DNA from: CAYUVF01 sp964448045
Lineage (GTDB): Bacteria; Bacteroidota; Rhodothermia; Rhodothermales; Salinibacteraceae
Direction: 5' to 3'
NCBI GenBank assembly: GCA_964448045.1
Contig: CAYUVF010000028.1
Coordinates: 1 to 47,721 of the forward strand
Length of the DNA stretch: 47,721 bases
Shown: positions 32,107 to 39,793 of the stretch, one piece after another
Position numbering within the stretch: position 1 is the first letter of the stretch
Layout: each line of letters begins with the position of its first letter
Made by a program: the position numbers and the translations under genes
The notes under the pieces: generated by a model
What the model was told of the DNA's origin: nothing
Databases searched by the model: none
What the model saw: the letters and a program-made list of their open reading frames with translations, nothing else

Positions 32107-32637
32107 TCAGTCTAATGCGCGAAGGTAGCGATCTTCCAGCTGGCGCATGGTGGCCGCGTCTTCGTCCTCGGCGTCATCGTAGCCGAGGAGGTGGAGCACT
32201 CCATGCACGACGTAGCGCAGCGCTTCCTGCTCGAAGGTGGTATCGAACTCTTCGTGCCGCTCCTGCGCTGTATCGAGGTCGATGTACACCTCCCCCTCAA
32301 CTGCGTTCGAGGCGTCCCCGGCGCCCAAATCGAACGAGAGCACATCCGTGTGATAGTCATGGTCCAGGTATTCTCGATTGAGCCGGAGCACGGTCTCGTG
32401 GCCCGTTAGCACGACGCTCAAGAAGCGGAGCGTGCCGCCCTCTTCCTCGATTACGTGGCGGACGAGAGTCGAGAGGTTCGGCGCGTCTACATCGAGGTTG
32501 GGGTGGTCGTGTTCGACGGTGAGCACGTCGATCGGGGCAGGCACGGCACAGGGGACGATAGCGCGGGCAGATAAGGAGAGGACAGACGTACGCCCGCCTT
32601 CCTCGGACTGATCCGAGCGTGCAGGTCGAGCCGGCAA
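32107..32637 (-). CDS. ybeY: Endoribonuclease YbeY (rRNA maturation)
   Basis: 176 residues if the only ATG (32637) is used; a GTG at 32544 gives 145 residues, closer to the usual 150-160. Function: zinc-dependent RNase for 16S rRNA 3' maturation and ribosome quality control. The domain runs from NLSTLVRHVIEEEGGTLRFLSVVLTGHETVLRLNREYLDHDYHTDVLSF to the metal site HGVLHLLGYDDAEDEDAATM. Two zinc histidines are present, but the third His of the canonical HGxLHLxGYDH is Asp here, as in several Bacteroidota. The N-terminal 31 residues of the longer form are Ser/Ala/Arg-rich and not family-like. It lies 24 bp after the cold-shock gene and is probably read from the same promoter. Confidence 0.9.
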   Translation of the reverse strand: MPARPARSDQSEEGGRTSVLSLSARAIVPCAVPAPIDVLTVEHDHPNLDVDAPNLSTLVRHVIEEEGGTLRFLSVVLTGHETVLRLNREYLDHDYHTDVLSFDLGAGDASNAVEGEVYIDLDTAQERHEEFDTTFEQEALRYVVHGVLHLLGYDDAEDEDAATMRQLEDRYLRALD

Positions 32638-32661
32638 GATAGGTCGCAGCCGGTGTCCAGG

Positions 32662-33003
32662 CTACAGCGTCGATGAGCCGAGAGAGGGATCGACGGTTTC
32701 AGTGGGATCGGGGCGAGGCATCGTCGAGTTCGTCGAATGCGAGGACGACTCTGGGGACGACGCCTCGGCCTCGTCGGTGTCCTCCTCCTCTTCGAGCGAC
32801 TTCACCTCCAAGGCGTGTAAGCCCTTGGGGCCGTCGTTCATTTCAAACTTCACATGCTGACCGGTTCGGAGCGTTTTGAAGTCTTTATCCGAGTCGATCT
32901 GTGTATAGTGGACGAACACATCCTCTCCCCCATCGGGATGATTGATGAATCCGTAGCCCTTTTTGGCATCGAACCACTTAACGGTACTTTCTCGCGTTGC
33001 CAT
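32662..33003 (-). CDS. Cold-shock-domain protein with acidic tail
   Basis: 113 residues. Residues 1-70 are a cold-shock OB fold: TVKWFDAKKGYGFINHPDGGEDVFVHYTQI contains RNP1 (KGYGFI) and RNP2 (VFVHY). It binds single-stranded RNA or DNA and can act as an RNA chaperone. Residues 70-113 are a Glu/Asp/Ser/Thr/Pro-rich tail without a domain, uncommon among the usual 65-75-residue family. The upstream region holds a near-consensus promoter about 240 bp before the ATG, so the mRNA has a long 5' leader like cspA-type genes. ybeY follows 24 bp downstream. Confidence 0.9.
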   Translation of the reverse strand: MATRESTVKWFDAKKGYGFINHPDGGEDVFVHYTQIDSDKDFKTLRTGQHVKFEMNDGPKGLHALEVKSLEEEEDTDEAEASSPESSSHSTNSTMPRPDPTETVDPSLGSSTL

Positions 33004-33245
33004 AAGGTGCCTCCTTTAGCTTCTAACGCTCAGCGTCGGGGCGTCCAGCCCGGTTGGGGTGGAAGTGCACCGCGCCGCATACGCTTCGTGCCGAGCAGTA
33101 GCAATGATCGTTGTCCAGGTGAAATCGTGCGACCATCATGTGCACAGGCACGCCCTGCGTGCGACCAAACTACGCCGCGCCGGACGATGGCGACTGCGCC
33201 GGATTGAGGGCACACCGCAACGACACATGAACTCATGGCTACTTA
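33004..33245 (-). promoter_or_regulatory. Long 5' leader of the cold-shock gene
   Basis: About 235 bases of untranslated leader are expected between the promoter at 33246-33275 and the ATG at 33003. No protein-like frame fits. Cold-shock leaders elsewhere act as temperature-sensitive RNA; whether this one folds so cannot be read by eye. Confidence 0.4.
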
Positions 33246-33275
33246 AATATACCGTGAAGTTGTTCATTGTGTCAA
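33246..33275 (-). promoter_or_regulatory. Strong candidate promoter of the cold-shock/ybeY transcript
   Basis: On the minus strand TTGACA (33270-33275) and TATATT (33246-33251) are spaced by 18 bp, a near-perfect sigma-70 type promoter. Read in the Bacteroidota way it is TTG-N21-TATATTTA, close to the TAnnTTTG box. It is the best promoter match seen in the window. Confidence 0.6.
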
Positions 33276-33383
33276 GCGGAGCCGGGTTTATTTGAGGGAG
33301 CAGCTGAAGAAATATCACCAACGATGATAGAACAAATTGTTTGAAAGCGCTTCCGGTAGATGTCTGGACGACCTGGACCTACA

Positions 33384-33419
33384 TAAAAAACGGACAGCTC
33401 TGCCGAGGGAGAGCTGCCC
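33384..33419 (-). terminator. Intrinsic terminator of the DUF2723 gene
   Basis: Reading the minus strand, GGGCAGCTCT (33410-33419) pairs with AGAGCTGTCC (33392-33401) over 10 bp with one G-U pair and an 8-base loop, followed by GTTTTTT (T-run at 33385-33390 in plus numbering). It lies about 45 bp after the stop of the DUF2723 gene. Both stem and T-run are good. Confidence 0.85.
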
Positions 33420-33461
33420 GCAAGAGCGTTGCCAGGAGACCGATCAGCGTTTGGCGGGGGG

Positions 33462-36377
33462 TTACTGCGATCCGGGGGGATCGTCTGTGCCCTGCGGGGC
33501 GGGTGCCGAGCGCATGGGCACGTCGAGCGCTGCGCCGGAGTCGCTGCGGGATAGCCCATAGGCGGCGCGCACTTCATTCGGGACCTGGAAGGGGGCGGTT
33601 TGCAGAAGCTCATCGACACGCTGGTCGAAGGCCTGGAGCGCCTCCTGATTTCCTGCATTCTGATACGTGGTGCGCATCAGGCCGGCGTACTGGAGCGCGT
33701 AGCTGAAGCCGCGGCGCGTGCGGGCCTGCTGCAGCTCCTGATAGACCATCGGCTCGGCCTCCTGCATCAGGCGCACGACCGCGTCCGAGTCGCCCACCGA
33801 CTGGTAGGCCTGCGCCATGAGCAGGTACGAGCGCGTATCGCCATCGAGCGTGCTGAAGGGCATGGCCGTCATCAGCTCATCGAGGAGCGCACGGCCGTCC
33901 TCGGCGTGATTTTTGGCCGCGAGGCGCTGCGCCGTATGCGAGTAAATGTTGCGGTAGGCATCGAGCATCCGCCGGATGTTTTCGTCGAAGTAGACGCTCG
34001 AATCGGCAAGGTTGGTGAAGCGGAAGGCGCGCAGGCGCTCGGGCGTTACCTCGGGGACGACGCGGCCCATGCTCTGCGAGTGGCGGATAGGTACGACGCG
34101 GTAGGTGGTGCCTTCCAACTGGAAGTAGTTCTGGAGATCGAGCTGGCCATCGGGGGCGACGGTGATGGCAAAGTAGATGGGCCGCTTCCAGCCCTTCTCG
34201 GCATTGGTGCGCAGGATGTTGTACGCCACATGATCGGCGCCCTGCAGCACGTTGATGTCTTGCCCGAAGGGCCGCCCGTTGAGCTGCCACGTCATCGGGC
34301 TCTCGATCTGGCTCGTGTCGGGGGCGACGTCGAAGACCTCCGAGCTGCCTACCAGTTGGGCCTTGTTGACGGGCAACTGCACCTCACGGGGCTCCCAGCG
34401 CATCAGGCCAAGGTCGTTGAGCTGGTCGTCGGAGAGCGAGATCGGGAGGGGCGGCGCGTCGTGGGCCCACTCATTTTTGAGCTGTTTAGTGTACCACGGC
34501 GTGTTGAGCAGCGACAGGTTGACCACCCGAACATCGGTACGCACCCCCTCGACTTCTTGCAGGTACCACAGCGGATACGTGTCGTTGTCGCCGTTGGTGA
34601 AGACGACCGCGTTTTCATCGAGGCTCATCAGCATGTTATAGGCATAGTCGTGCGCTACGTAGTTCCCCGAGCGGTCGTGGTCGTAGTAGTTCTGGTATGT
34701 CATCCAAAAGGGCACGGCGAGGAAGATGATGCCCGCCACGCTCAGCATCGCGGTGTGTTGAGCGGCGCCCTGGAGTTTGTCGCGCACGCTCTCCCAGGTC
34801 CATTCCAGCAGTCCGGTTGCGCCAATTCCCACCCATAGGCTGAAGGCAAAGAAGCTGGCGACGTACGAATAGTCGCGTTCGCGCGGTTGCATCGGCGTCT
34901 GGTTGAGGTAGATGATGATGCCGATGCCGGTCACGAAAAAGAGGATAAACACGCTGAAGGCGCGCCGCCAGTCGCGGTTGAAGTGGTAGAACGCGCCGAG
35001 GAGCCCCAGCAGGAGCGGCAGCGCGAAGTAGACGTTCCGGCTCTCCCGCTCGCTGGGCGTCTCGTGCACGTCGGGTGTTCGCGGCGGATCGATGAAGCTG
35101 ATGCCGGTCACCGCGGGTGCGTCCTGCACGTCGCTGGCCCGGCCTGCAAAGTTCCAGAGGAAGTAGCGGAGGTACATGTGACCGATCTGGTAATCGAGGA
35201 AAAAATCCAGATCGGAGTCGTAGCGGTCGTAGACGCGCCAGTGCTGCGGCTGGGTGGAGTAGCGCCGGGGGAAGAGCGTCTGTTCGCCGCGTGGGTCGAC
35301 CTGTCCCGATTCGTCGTTGAAGCTCGCGCCTCGCAGGAGCGGCCGCGAGCCGTACTGTTCGCGCTTGAGGTAGGAGACGAAGCGCTCATCGGTGTCCGGG
35401 TCCATCAGGTCGATCGCCGGCTCGGTGGCGCTGCGGATCGGGATGAGGGCATACGTCGAGTAGCCGATCAGGATGACGGCGAGGCCCATCATCGCGAGAT
35501 TGGCCGCCGGCATCTTGCGGGTGTGGGTGTAGTAGACGCCGTACGTGATGACGGCGCTGGTGACGAGCAGAATCAGCAGGGGCGAGCCGCTGCGCTCGGC
35601 CAACTCGGGCAGGCCCAGGATGATGCCCGGATAGATCATGAAGAAGAGGCCGGCGGCGATGACGCCCGTGAGGATAATGCCTTTCCACCGCGTCGCCGGC
35701 GACCAATCGGGCTGATCGAACTCGGTGAAGAAGAAGATCAGCGCGATGAAGAAGAACGCCAGCAAGTTGAGCAGATGCACGCCGATGGCCAATCCGAACA
35801 GGTAGGCGATCAGCACGAGGTAGCGGTTGGCCGTGAGCCCGAAGGGGTGCTGGCCGCCGGAAAGCATCTCCTCCTCGCGGCGGGCCTGGGCGCTCCACCG
35901 CATGATGAGCCAGACGACGGCGGCAGTAAAGAACATCGAGAGCGCGTAGACCTCGGCCTCGACGGCGTTGAACCAGAATGAGTCCGTTGCGGCGAAGGTG
36001 ACTGCGCCGATCACGCCGCCACTGAGCGCCATGATACGCTGCGGTGTCGACCACGTGGCCGCGTCGCCCTGCCATCGGCGAATCAGCCGGACAATGATCA
36101 GATAGGTGAGCAGTACCGTGAGGGCGCTGGCCAGCACCGAGATCAGGTTGACGGAGAGGGCGACGTACTCGGCCGGGACGAACATCGAGAAGAAACGCCC
36201 GATCAGCATGTAGAGGGGAGCGCCGGGAGGGTGCATCACCTCCAGGTTGTTAACGCTCGCGATGAACTCGCCCGAGTCCCAGAAGGACACCGTGGGGGCC
36301 ATGGTGAGCACGTACAGAACCAGCGCCCACAAAAAGACGGCGCCAGCAACAATCCGATCAACTTTTTTCCAGTTCAT
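33462..36377 (-). CDS. DUF2723/GT117-family membrane glycosyltransferase-like protein
   Basis: 971 residues from the ATG at 36377; the upstream open stretch to 36476 lacks family character. The N-terminus MNWKKVDRIVAGAVFLWALVLYVLTMAP and the motif TVSFWDSGEFIASVNNLEVMHPPGAPLYMLIGRF (residues about 29-62) are the DUF2723 hallmark, with Asp-Ser-Gly-Glu matching the catalytic loop of lipid-linked sugar transferases. About 12 helices span the first 600 residues; the rest is a soluble, helical repeat part (AKNHAEDGRALLDEL). Related TMEM260-type proteins O-mannosylate proteins, so a role in envelope glycosylation is likely. A TATTTTTG box lies at 36459-36466 and a strong terminator at 33384-33419, so it is probably its own unit. 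Confidence 0.88.
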   Translation of the reverse strand: MNWKKVDRIVAGAVFLWALVLYVLTMAPTVSFWDSGEFIASVNNLEVMHPPGAPLYMLIGRFFSMFVPAEYVALSVNLISVLASALTVLLTYLIIVRLIRRWQGDAATWSTPQRIMALSGGVIGAVTFAATDSFWFNAVEAEVYALSMFFTAAVVWLIMRWSAQARREEEMLSGGQHPFGLTANRYLVLIAYLFGLAIGVHLLNLLAFFFIALIFFFTEFDQPDWSPATRWKGIILTGVIAAGLFFMIYPGIILGLPELAERSGSPLLILLVTSAVITYGVYYTHTRKMPAANLAMMGLAVILIGYSTYALIPIRSATEPAIDLMDPDTDERFVSYLKREQYGSRPLLRGASFNDESGQVDPRGEQTLFPRRYSTQPQHWRVYDRYDSDLDFFLDYQIGHMYLRYFLWNFAGRASDVQDAPAVTGISFIDPPRTPDVHETPSERESRNVYFALPLLLGLLGAFYHFNRDWRRAFSVFILFFVTGIGIIIYLNQTPMQPRERDYSYVASFFAFSLWVGIGATGLLEWTWESVRDKLQGAAQHTAMLSVAGIIFLAVPFWMTYQNYYDHDRSGNYVAHDYAYNMLMSLDENAVVFTNGDNDTYPLWYLQEVEGVRTDVRVVNLSLLNTPWYTKQLKNEWAHDAPPLPISLSDDQLNDLGLMRWEPREVQLPVNKAQLVGSSEVFDVAPDTSQIESPMTWQLNGRPFGQDINVLQGADHVAYNILRTNAEKGWKRPIYFAITVAPDGQLDLQNYFQLEGTTYRVVPIRHSQSMGRVVPEVTPERLRAFRFTNLADSSVYFDENIRRMLDAYRNIYSHTAQRLAAKNHAEDGRALLDELMTAMPFSTLDGDTRSYLLMAQAYQSVGDSDAVVRLMQEAEPMVYQELQQARTRRGFSYALQYAGLMRTTYQNAGNQEALQAFDQRVDELLQTAPFQVPNEVRAAYGLSRSDSGAALDVPMRSAPAPQGTDDPPGSQ

Positions 36378-36458
36378 GGAGCCAGAAAAATCCAAGAGGG
36401 CAAGGCACAGAGAAGCCCGGCGCACTACGCGGGGCGGCACGTCGGGGCTTCTGAAGCA

Positions 36459-36466
36459 CAAAAATA
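36459..36466 (-). promoter_or_regulatory. Candidate -7 element of the DUF2723 gene
   Basis: TATTTTTG on the minus strand fits TAnnTTTG exactly and lies about 80 bp upstream of the ATG at 36377. No TTG was seen at 19-21 bp upstream. Confidence 0.4.
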
Positions 36467-36484
36467 TAGCGGACAAATGTATTA

Positions 36485-36640
36485 CTACGTCCGGCGTGTT
36501 GCATCGATCAGGCGCTGGAGAGAGCCATCAGCATCTCGCCGTACGTCTATCGTGAAGGCGTGTTCGCCGGTGTGGGGAACGGCCCATGTCGTGGGAGCCC
36601 AGCGGATGGGCAGGCGCGAGAGAATCAGGAGGTCACCCAT
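36485..36640 (-). CDS. Short ORF directly after rsmI (51 codons)
   Basis: ATG at 36638-36640, stop TAG at 36485-36487, five bases after the rsmI stop. The product starts MGDLLILSRLPIRWAPTTW and ends DGSLQRLIDATRRT, with a plausible amphipathic C-terminal helix and ordinary composition. The spacing fits translational coupling with rsmI. No family was recognised. It may be a real small protein or the truncated start of a lost gene; the candidate DUF2723 promoter lies just downstream. Confidence 0.45.
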   Translation of the reverse strand: MGDLLILSRLPIRWAPTTWAVPHTGEHAFTIDVRRDADGSLQRLIDATRRT

Positions 36641-36645
36641 CGAGA

Positions 36646-37320
36646 TCAGGCGTTGGGGGCGCCGTCGACCACAATAACGAGTTCCCCCCGCACTTTATTC
36701 TGCTGCGCAAAATACGACCGGACCTCAGCGAGCGTTCCGCGCTGCACTTCTTCGTACTGCTTGGTCAGTTCCCGCGCGACGGCTACGCGGCGGTCGGCTC
36801 CGAAGGTATCTTCGAAGTCGGACAGTGTTTGGACGAGCCGGTAGGGCGACTCGTAGAAAATCATAGTGCGCGGCTCTGTGGAAAGGGATTCCAGCAGCGT
36901 TTGCCGGCCCTTTTTCTTTGGCAGGAAGCCCTCGAAGACGAAGCGATGCGCAGGCAGCGTGCTCAGGGTGAGCGCAGGGACGAATGCGGTGGGGCCGGGC
37001 AGTGCCTCGACGGGGAGGCCCGCCTCGACGCAGGCTCGCGTCAGCAGAAAGCCGGGATCCGAGATGCCGGGCGATCCGGCTTCGGTAATGAGCGCAATCG
37101 TGTAGCCGGCCCGCATGCGCTTGACGAGCCGCGGCGCTTTCTGATGCTCGTTGTGGTCGTGGTAGCTCGTCGTCGGGGTGTCGATGTCGTAATGCTGGAG
37201 GAGCACGCCGGCGCGACGGGTGTCTTCGCAGGCGATCAGATCGGCCTCGCCCAGGATGCGCACGGCCCGCATGGTGATGTCTTCGAGGTTGCCGATGGGT
37301 GTGGGGACGAGGTAGAGCAT
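36646..37320 (-). CDS. rsmI: 16S rRNA (cytidine(1402)-2'-O)-methyltransferase
   Basis: 224 residues. SAM-dependent tetrapyrrole-methylase fold that methylates the ribose of C1402 in 16S rRNA. Signatures: LVPTPIGNLEDITMRAVRIL at the start, ADLIACEDTRRAGVLL, the SAM-loop ITEAGSPGISDPGFLL, EALPGPTAFVPAL, and FYESPYRLVQTL. It lacks the extra C-terminal helical domain of longer homologues (E. coli RsmI has about 286 residues), ending soon after RGELVIVVDG. It lies 78 bp after the LptF/G gene and five bases before a short ORF on the same strand. Confidence 0.95.
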   Translation of the reverse strand: MLYLVPTPIGNLEDITMRAVRILGEADLIACEDTRRAGVLLQHYDIDTPTTSYHDHNEHQKAPRLVKRMRAGYTIALITEAGSPGISDPGFLLTRACVEAGLPVEALPGPTAFVPALTLSTLPAHRFVFEGFLPKKKGRQTLLESLSTEPRTMIFYESPYRLVQTLSDFEDTFGADRRVAVARELTKQYEEVQRGTLAEVRSYFAQQNKVRGELVIVVDGAPNA

Positions 37321-37398
37321 GCAAAGGGGCGAATAGCGAGGGGCGAGGAGGGAGGCGTCTGATGCCGAATGGGGAGGCCTTTCAGCATTCGAATTCTG

Positions 37399-38868
37399 TC
37401 AATCGAACGTCGACGTGATCCACTGCCAGAGGCGGTGGCGCAGCGGCGGGGTGGCGCGCAGGTCGAGCGTCACGTACGTCACGAGCCAGGTGCCTACGCC
37501 CGTCATGATAACGTTGGCGATCCACATGCCCACCCACGGCGCCAGGAGCCCCCGGTCGGCGAGCTTTTCGCCCTGGACAAGCGTCACCCAGTAAAAGAGG
37601 AAGATGCCGAGGGCATAGGCGCCCACGGCCCCAAGGCTCCCGCGGCGGATCGTCAGGCCGAGGGGCGCGCCGATGAGCGCGAAAATGAGGCACGCGATGG
37701 CAATGGAGAACTTCTTCTGGATCTCCACCTGATACTGTTTCACTCGTCGGCTGCGCCAGGAAACCGTTCGATCGATATTGCTCAGCGTCGTTCGGGTGGA
37801 GCGGGCAGTGCGCTGCGCAGCATAGACCACCGCCGTCTGGTCGGCGTGCGATACGCCGCGCAGGGCGAGGTAGCGCGACGGAATTGTATCGATGGGGGAC
37901 GGCGGAGAGACCGACGGCACGGTCGCGTAGTCGCGAGGCGCCTCTTCGTCGGCGGTGCGCGTCGAGTCGTGGAGCGGGGCGATCAGGGTTTCGTACATCA
38001 GCCCGCGTACCTCGGCGTGCTTGGCGTTCAGTTCGGCTTGCAGGGAGTCGACGTAGCGGACCATCGCAGTCGTGCGCATCGTGCGGTCCGAGCGGGCGCC
38101 CGAGTTGGGATCGCTACGCTGAAAGACGAAGTCGGAGAGGTCGAGCTTCAGCGTGTGGCGGGCGAAGCTCAGCCGCTCGTAGCGAGGGTCGGAACGGCCG
38201 GAGCGCGGCGGGCGCGTCCGGTGAATCTCGCCATCAAACAGGACCATCCGAAGGGCGAGGCCCTCGTGCTCGGAAACGAGCTGCCCATGGTCGGCCTTGA
38301 TGACGGTCTGCTCGCGCGAGTCGTTGCCGTACTCGTAAATCACTACGTCCGAGATCCGGTTCGTCGCGGCGTCGCGCTCCTGGACGAGAATGCTGTAGCC
38401 CTTGAGTCCGTCGTAAAAGAGCCCGGGGCGCAGCTCAAAGCCCGGCTGCTTGGTGCGGATGTCTTGCCAGAGGGTGCGAGCGCGAAAGTTGGCTTCGGGC
38501 AGGATGATGTTGTTGAAGTACATCATGCTGCCGGTGACGAGCAGGCCCACGACCAGCACCGGCCAGGCGAGCTGGGTGAACGAGATACCGGCGCTCTTGA
38601 TGACGGTGTATGCCTGCGAGTCAGCGAGCTGGCCGAATGCCATGAGCGTGGCCAGCAGGACCGACATGGGCACGGCCAGCACGACCATGTATGCCAGGTT
38701 GTAGACGATCAGCTCAGCGATGACCTGCAGCGGCAACCCTTTGCCGGCCAGCTCGGGCAGCCAGCGGATCAGGAACTGCATCAGCAGCAGAAACATGAGG
38801 GTACCCAGCCACCCGAAGAATGGGCCGGGCCATTTCCGCAGGATGAGCCAGTGCAGGCGGCTGATCAT
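37399..38868 (-). CDS. LptF/LptG-family lipopolysaccharide export permease
   Basis: 489 residues from the ATG at 38868 (MISRLHWLILRKWPGPFFGWLGTL), matching family starts; the open frame to 38922 is not needed. YjgP/YjgQ-type permeases bring LPS from the inner membrane to the Lpt bridge with LptB. N-terminal helices include VIAELIVYNLAYMVVLAVPMSVLLATLMAFGQLADSQAYTVIKSAGIS, a strong family signature. A periplasmic beta-jellyroll (about 110-360) is followed by C-terminal helices (FSIAIACLIFALIGAPLGL). An insertion rich in Ser/Pro/Asp (about 310-345) lies between jellyroll strands and C-terminal helices. A single gene of the F/G pair is seen in the window. Confidence 0.9.
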   Translation of the reverse strand: MISRLHWLILRKWPGPFFGWLGTLMFLLLMQFLIRWLPELAGKGLPLQVIAELIVYNLAYMVVLAVPMSVLLATLMAFGQLADSQAYTVIKSAGISFTQLAWPVLVVGLLVTGSMMYFNNIILPEANFRARTLWQDIRTKQPGFELRPGLFYDGLKGYSILVQERDAATNRISDVVIYEYGNDSREQTVIKADHGQLVSEHEGLALRMVLFDGEIHRTRPPRSGRSDPRYERLSFARHTLKLDLSDFVFQRSDPNSGARSDRTMRTTAMVRYVDSLQAELNAKHAEVRGLMYETLIAPLHDSTRTADEEAPRDYATVPSVSPPSPIDTIPSRYLALRGVSHADQTAVVYAAQRTARSTRTTLSNIDRTVSWRSRRVKQYQVEIQKKFSIAIACLIFALIGAPLGLTIRRGSLGAVGAYALGIFLFYWVTLVQGEKLADRGLLAPWVGMWIANVIMTGVGTWLVTYVTLDLRATPPLRHRLWQWITSTFD

Positions 38869-39046
38869 GACGAGGGGGCGAGTCGAACACCAGGGCAGCC
38901 GCGATACGGCATGCGGCATCAATCATCCGATAAACGACCGGCCGGATCCGTTGGTTCGGGCCGGGCGCTGGGACAACCTTCACGGTCCGGCCTGCGTACG
39001 GGTGGCGCGACGTATTCACCTGTCTTCCACCGAACCGAATTCGCCC

Positions 39047-39703
39047 ATGCAGGTCCAGTCCTTCACGTTCAACCCGTTCATGACGAACTGCTACGTGTGC
39101 CACGACGGCGGCGAGGCCGTACTTATCGACCCGAGCAGCGCCTCGGCAGCCGAGCATCAGCAGGTCGTCGATTATCTCGACGAGCACGAGCTGGTGGTAC
39201 GGCACCTGCTGCTGACGCACGGCCACATCGACCACATCTTTGGCTGTGCGTTCTTTGCCGAGCGCTACGGCCAGTCCGTCCAGATGCACGCGGCCGACCG
39301 CCCGTTTCTCGAGCAGGCGCCGCAGCAGGCGGAGGCGTTTGATGTGGACATCGAGCCGCCGCCGACTCTCGATGATGCGCACGTGCTCGATGAGGGTGAT
39401 ACGATCACGTTCGGGGGCGTGATACTCGATGTGCTGCACACGCCGGGCCACTCGCCGGGCTCGGTCAGTTTTATCGACCGGGTAAGCGAGCAGGCCATCA
39501 CAGGCGATGTCCTTTTTCGCGGGTCGATCGGACGGGTGCAGGGGTTGCCGCAGACCTCACTGCCGCAGCTCATCCGCTCTATTGTGGAGAAGCTGGTGCC
39601 GCTGGGTGATGCGATGACGATTTATCCCGGCCACATGGGTGTGACGACCATCGGGCGGGAGCGACAGCAGAATCCGTTCTTGCAGGAGCATTTGCAGAGC
39701 TAA
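39047..39703 (+). CDS. MBL-fold metallo-hydrolase (glyoxalase II-like)
   Basis: 218 residues from the ATG at 39047; longer starts upstream run through non-family sequence. The metallo-beta-lactamase zinc motif is LLLTHGHIDHIFG, with further ligands in HTPGHSPGSVSF and TGDVLFRGSIGR, and the last His in IYPGHMGVTTIG. Such small enzymes hydrolyse glutathione- or bacillithiol-linked thioesters or other substrates. bshA, for bacillithiol synthesis, is convergent 90 bp away, so a thiol-ester substrate is an attractive but unproven idea. The gene is divergent from the LptF/G permease gene. Confidence 0.9.
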   Translation: MQVQSFTFNPFMTNCYVCHDGGEAVLIDPSSASAAEHQQVVDYLDEHELVVRHLLLTHGHIDHIFGCAFFAERYGQSVQMHAADRPFLEQAPQQAEAFDVDIEPPPTLDDAHVLDEGDTITFGGVILDVLHTPGHSPGSVSFIDRVSEQAITGDVLFRGSIGRVQGLPQTSLPQLIRSIVEKLVPLGDAMTIYPGHMGVTTIGRERQQNPFLQEHLQS

Positions 39704-39793
39704 GAGGCCCTCGCGAAATGTCGGGCAGCGCGCCCCGAATCGAGGTGGGGGGACGAAGCGAGGGGGGGGTTCGGCAAGGCAGCAGCGGCGAGA

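Noticed and set aside
33600..34838. A 412-codon plus-strand frame over the DUF2723 gene
   Set aside because: Antisense shadow; the DUF2723 hallmark and helices are on the minus strand.
38720..39046. N-terminal extension of the MBL-fold hydrolase
   Set aside because: The extended frame overlaps the divergent permease gene and shows no family sequence; the ATG at 39047 starts exactly at the typical MBL beginning.
37369..39342. A 657-codon plus-strand frame over the LptF/G permease
   Set aside because: Mostly antisense to the permease and out of frame with the MBL hydrolase; no domain or signal is visible.
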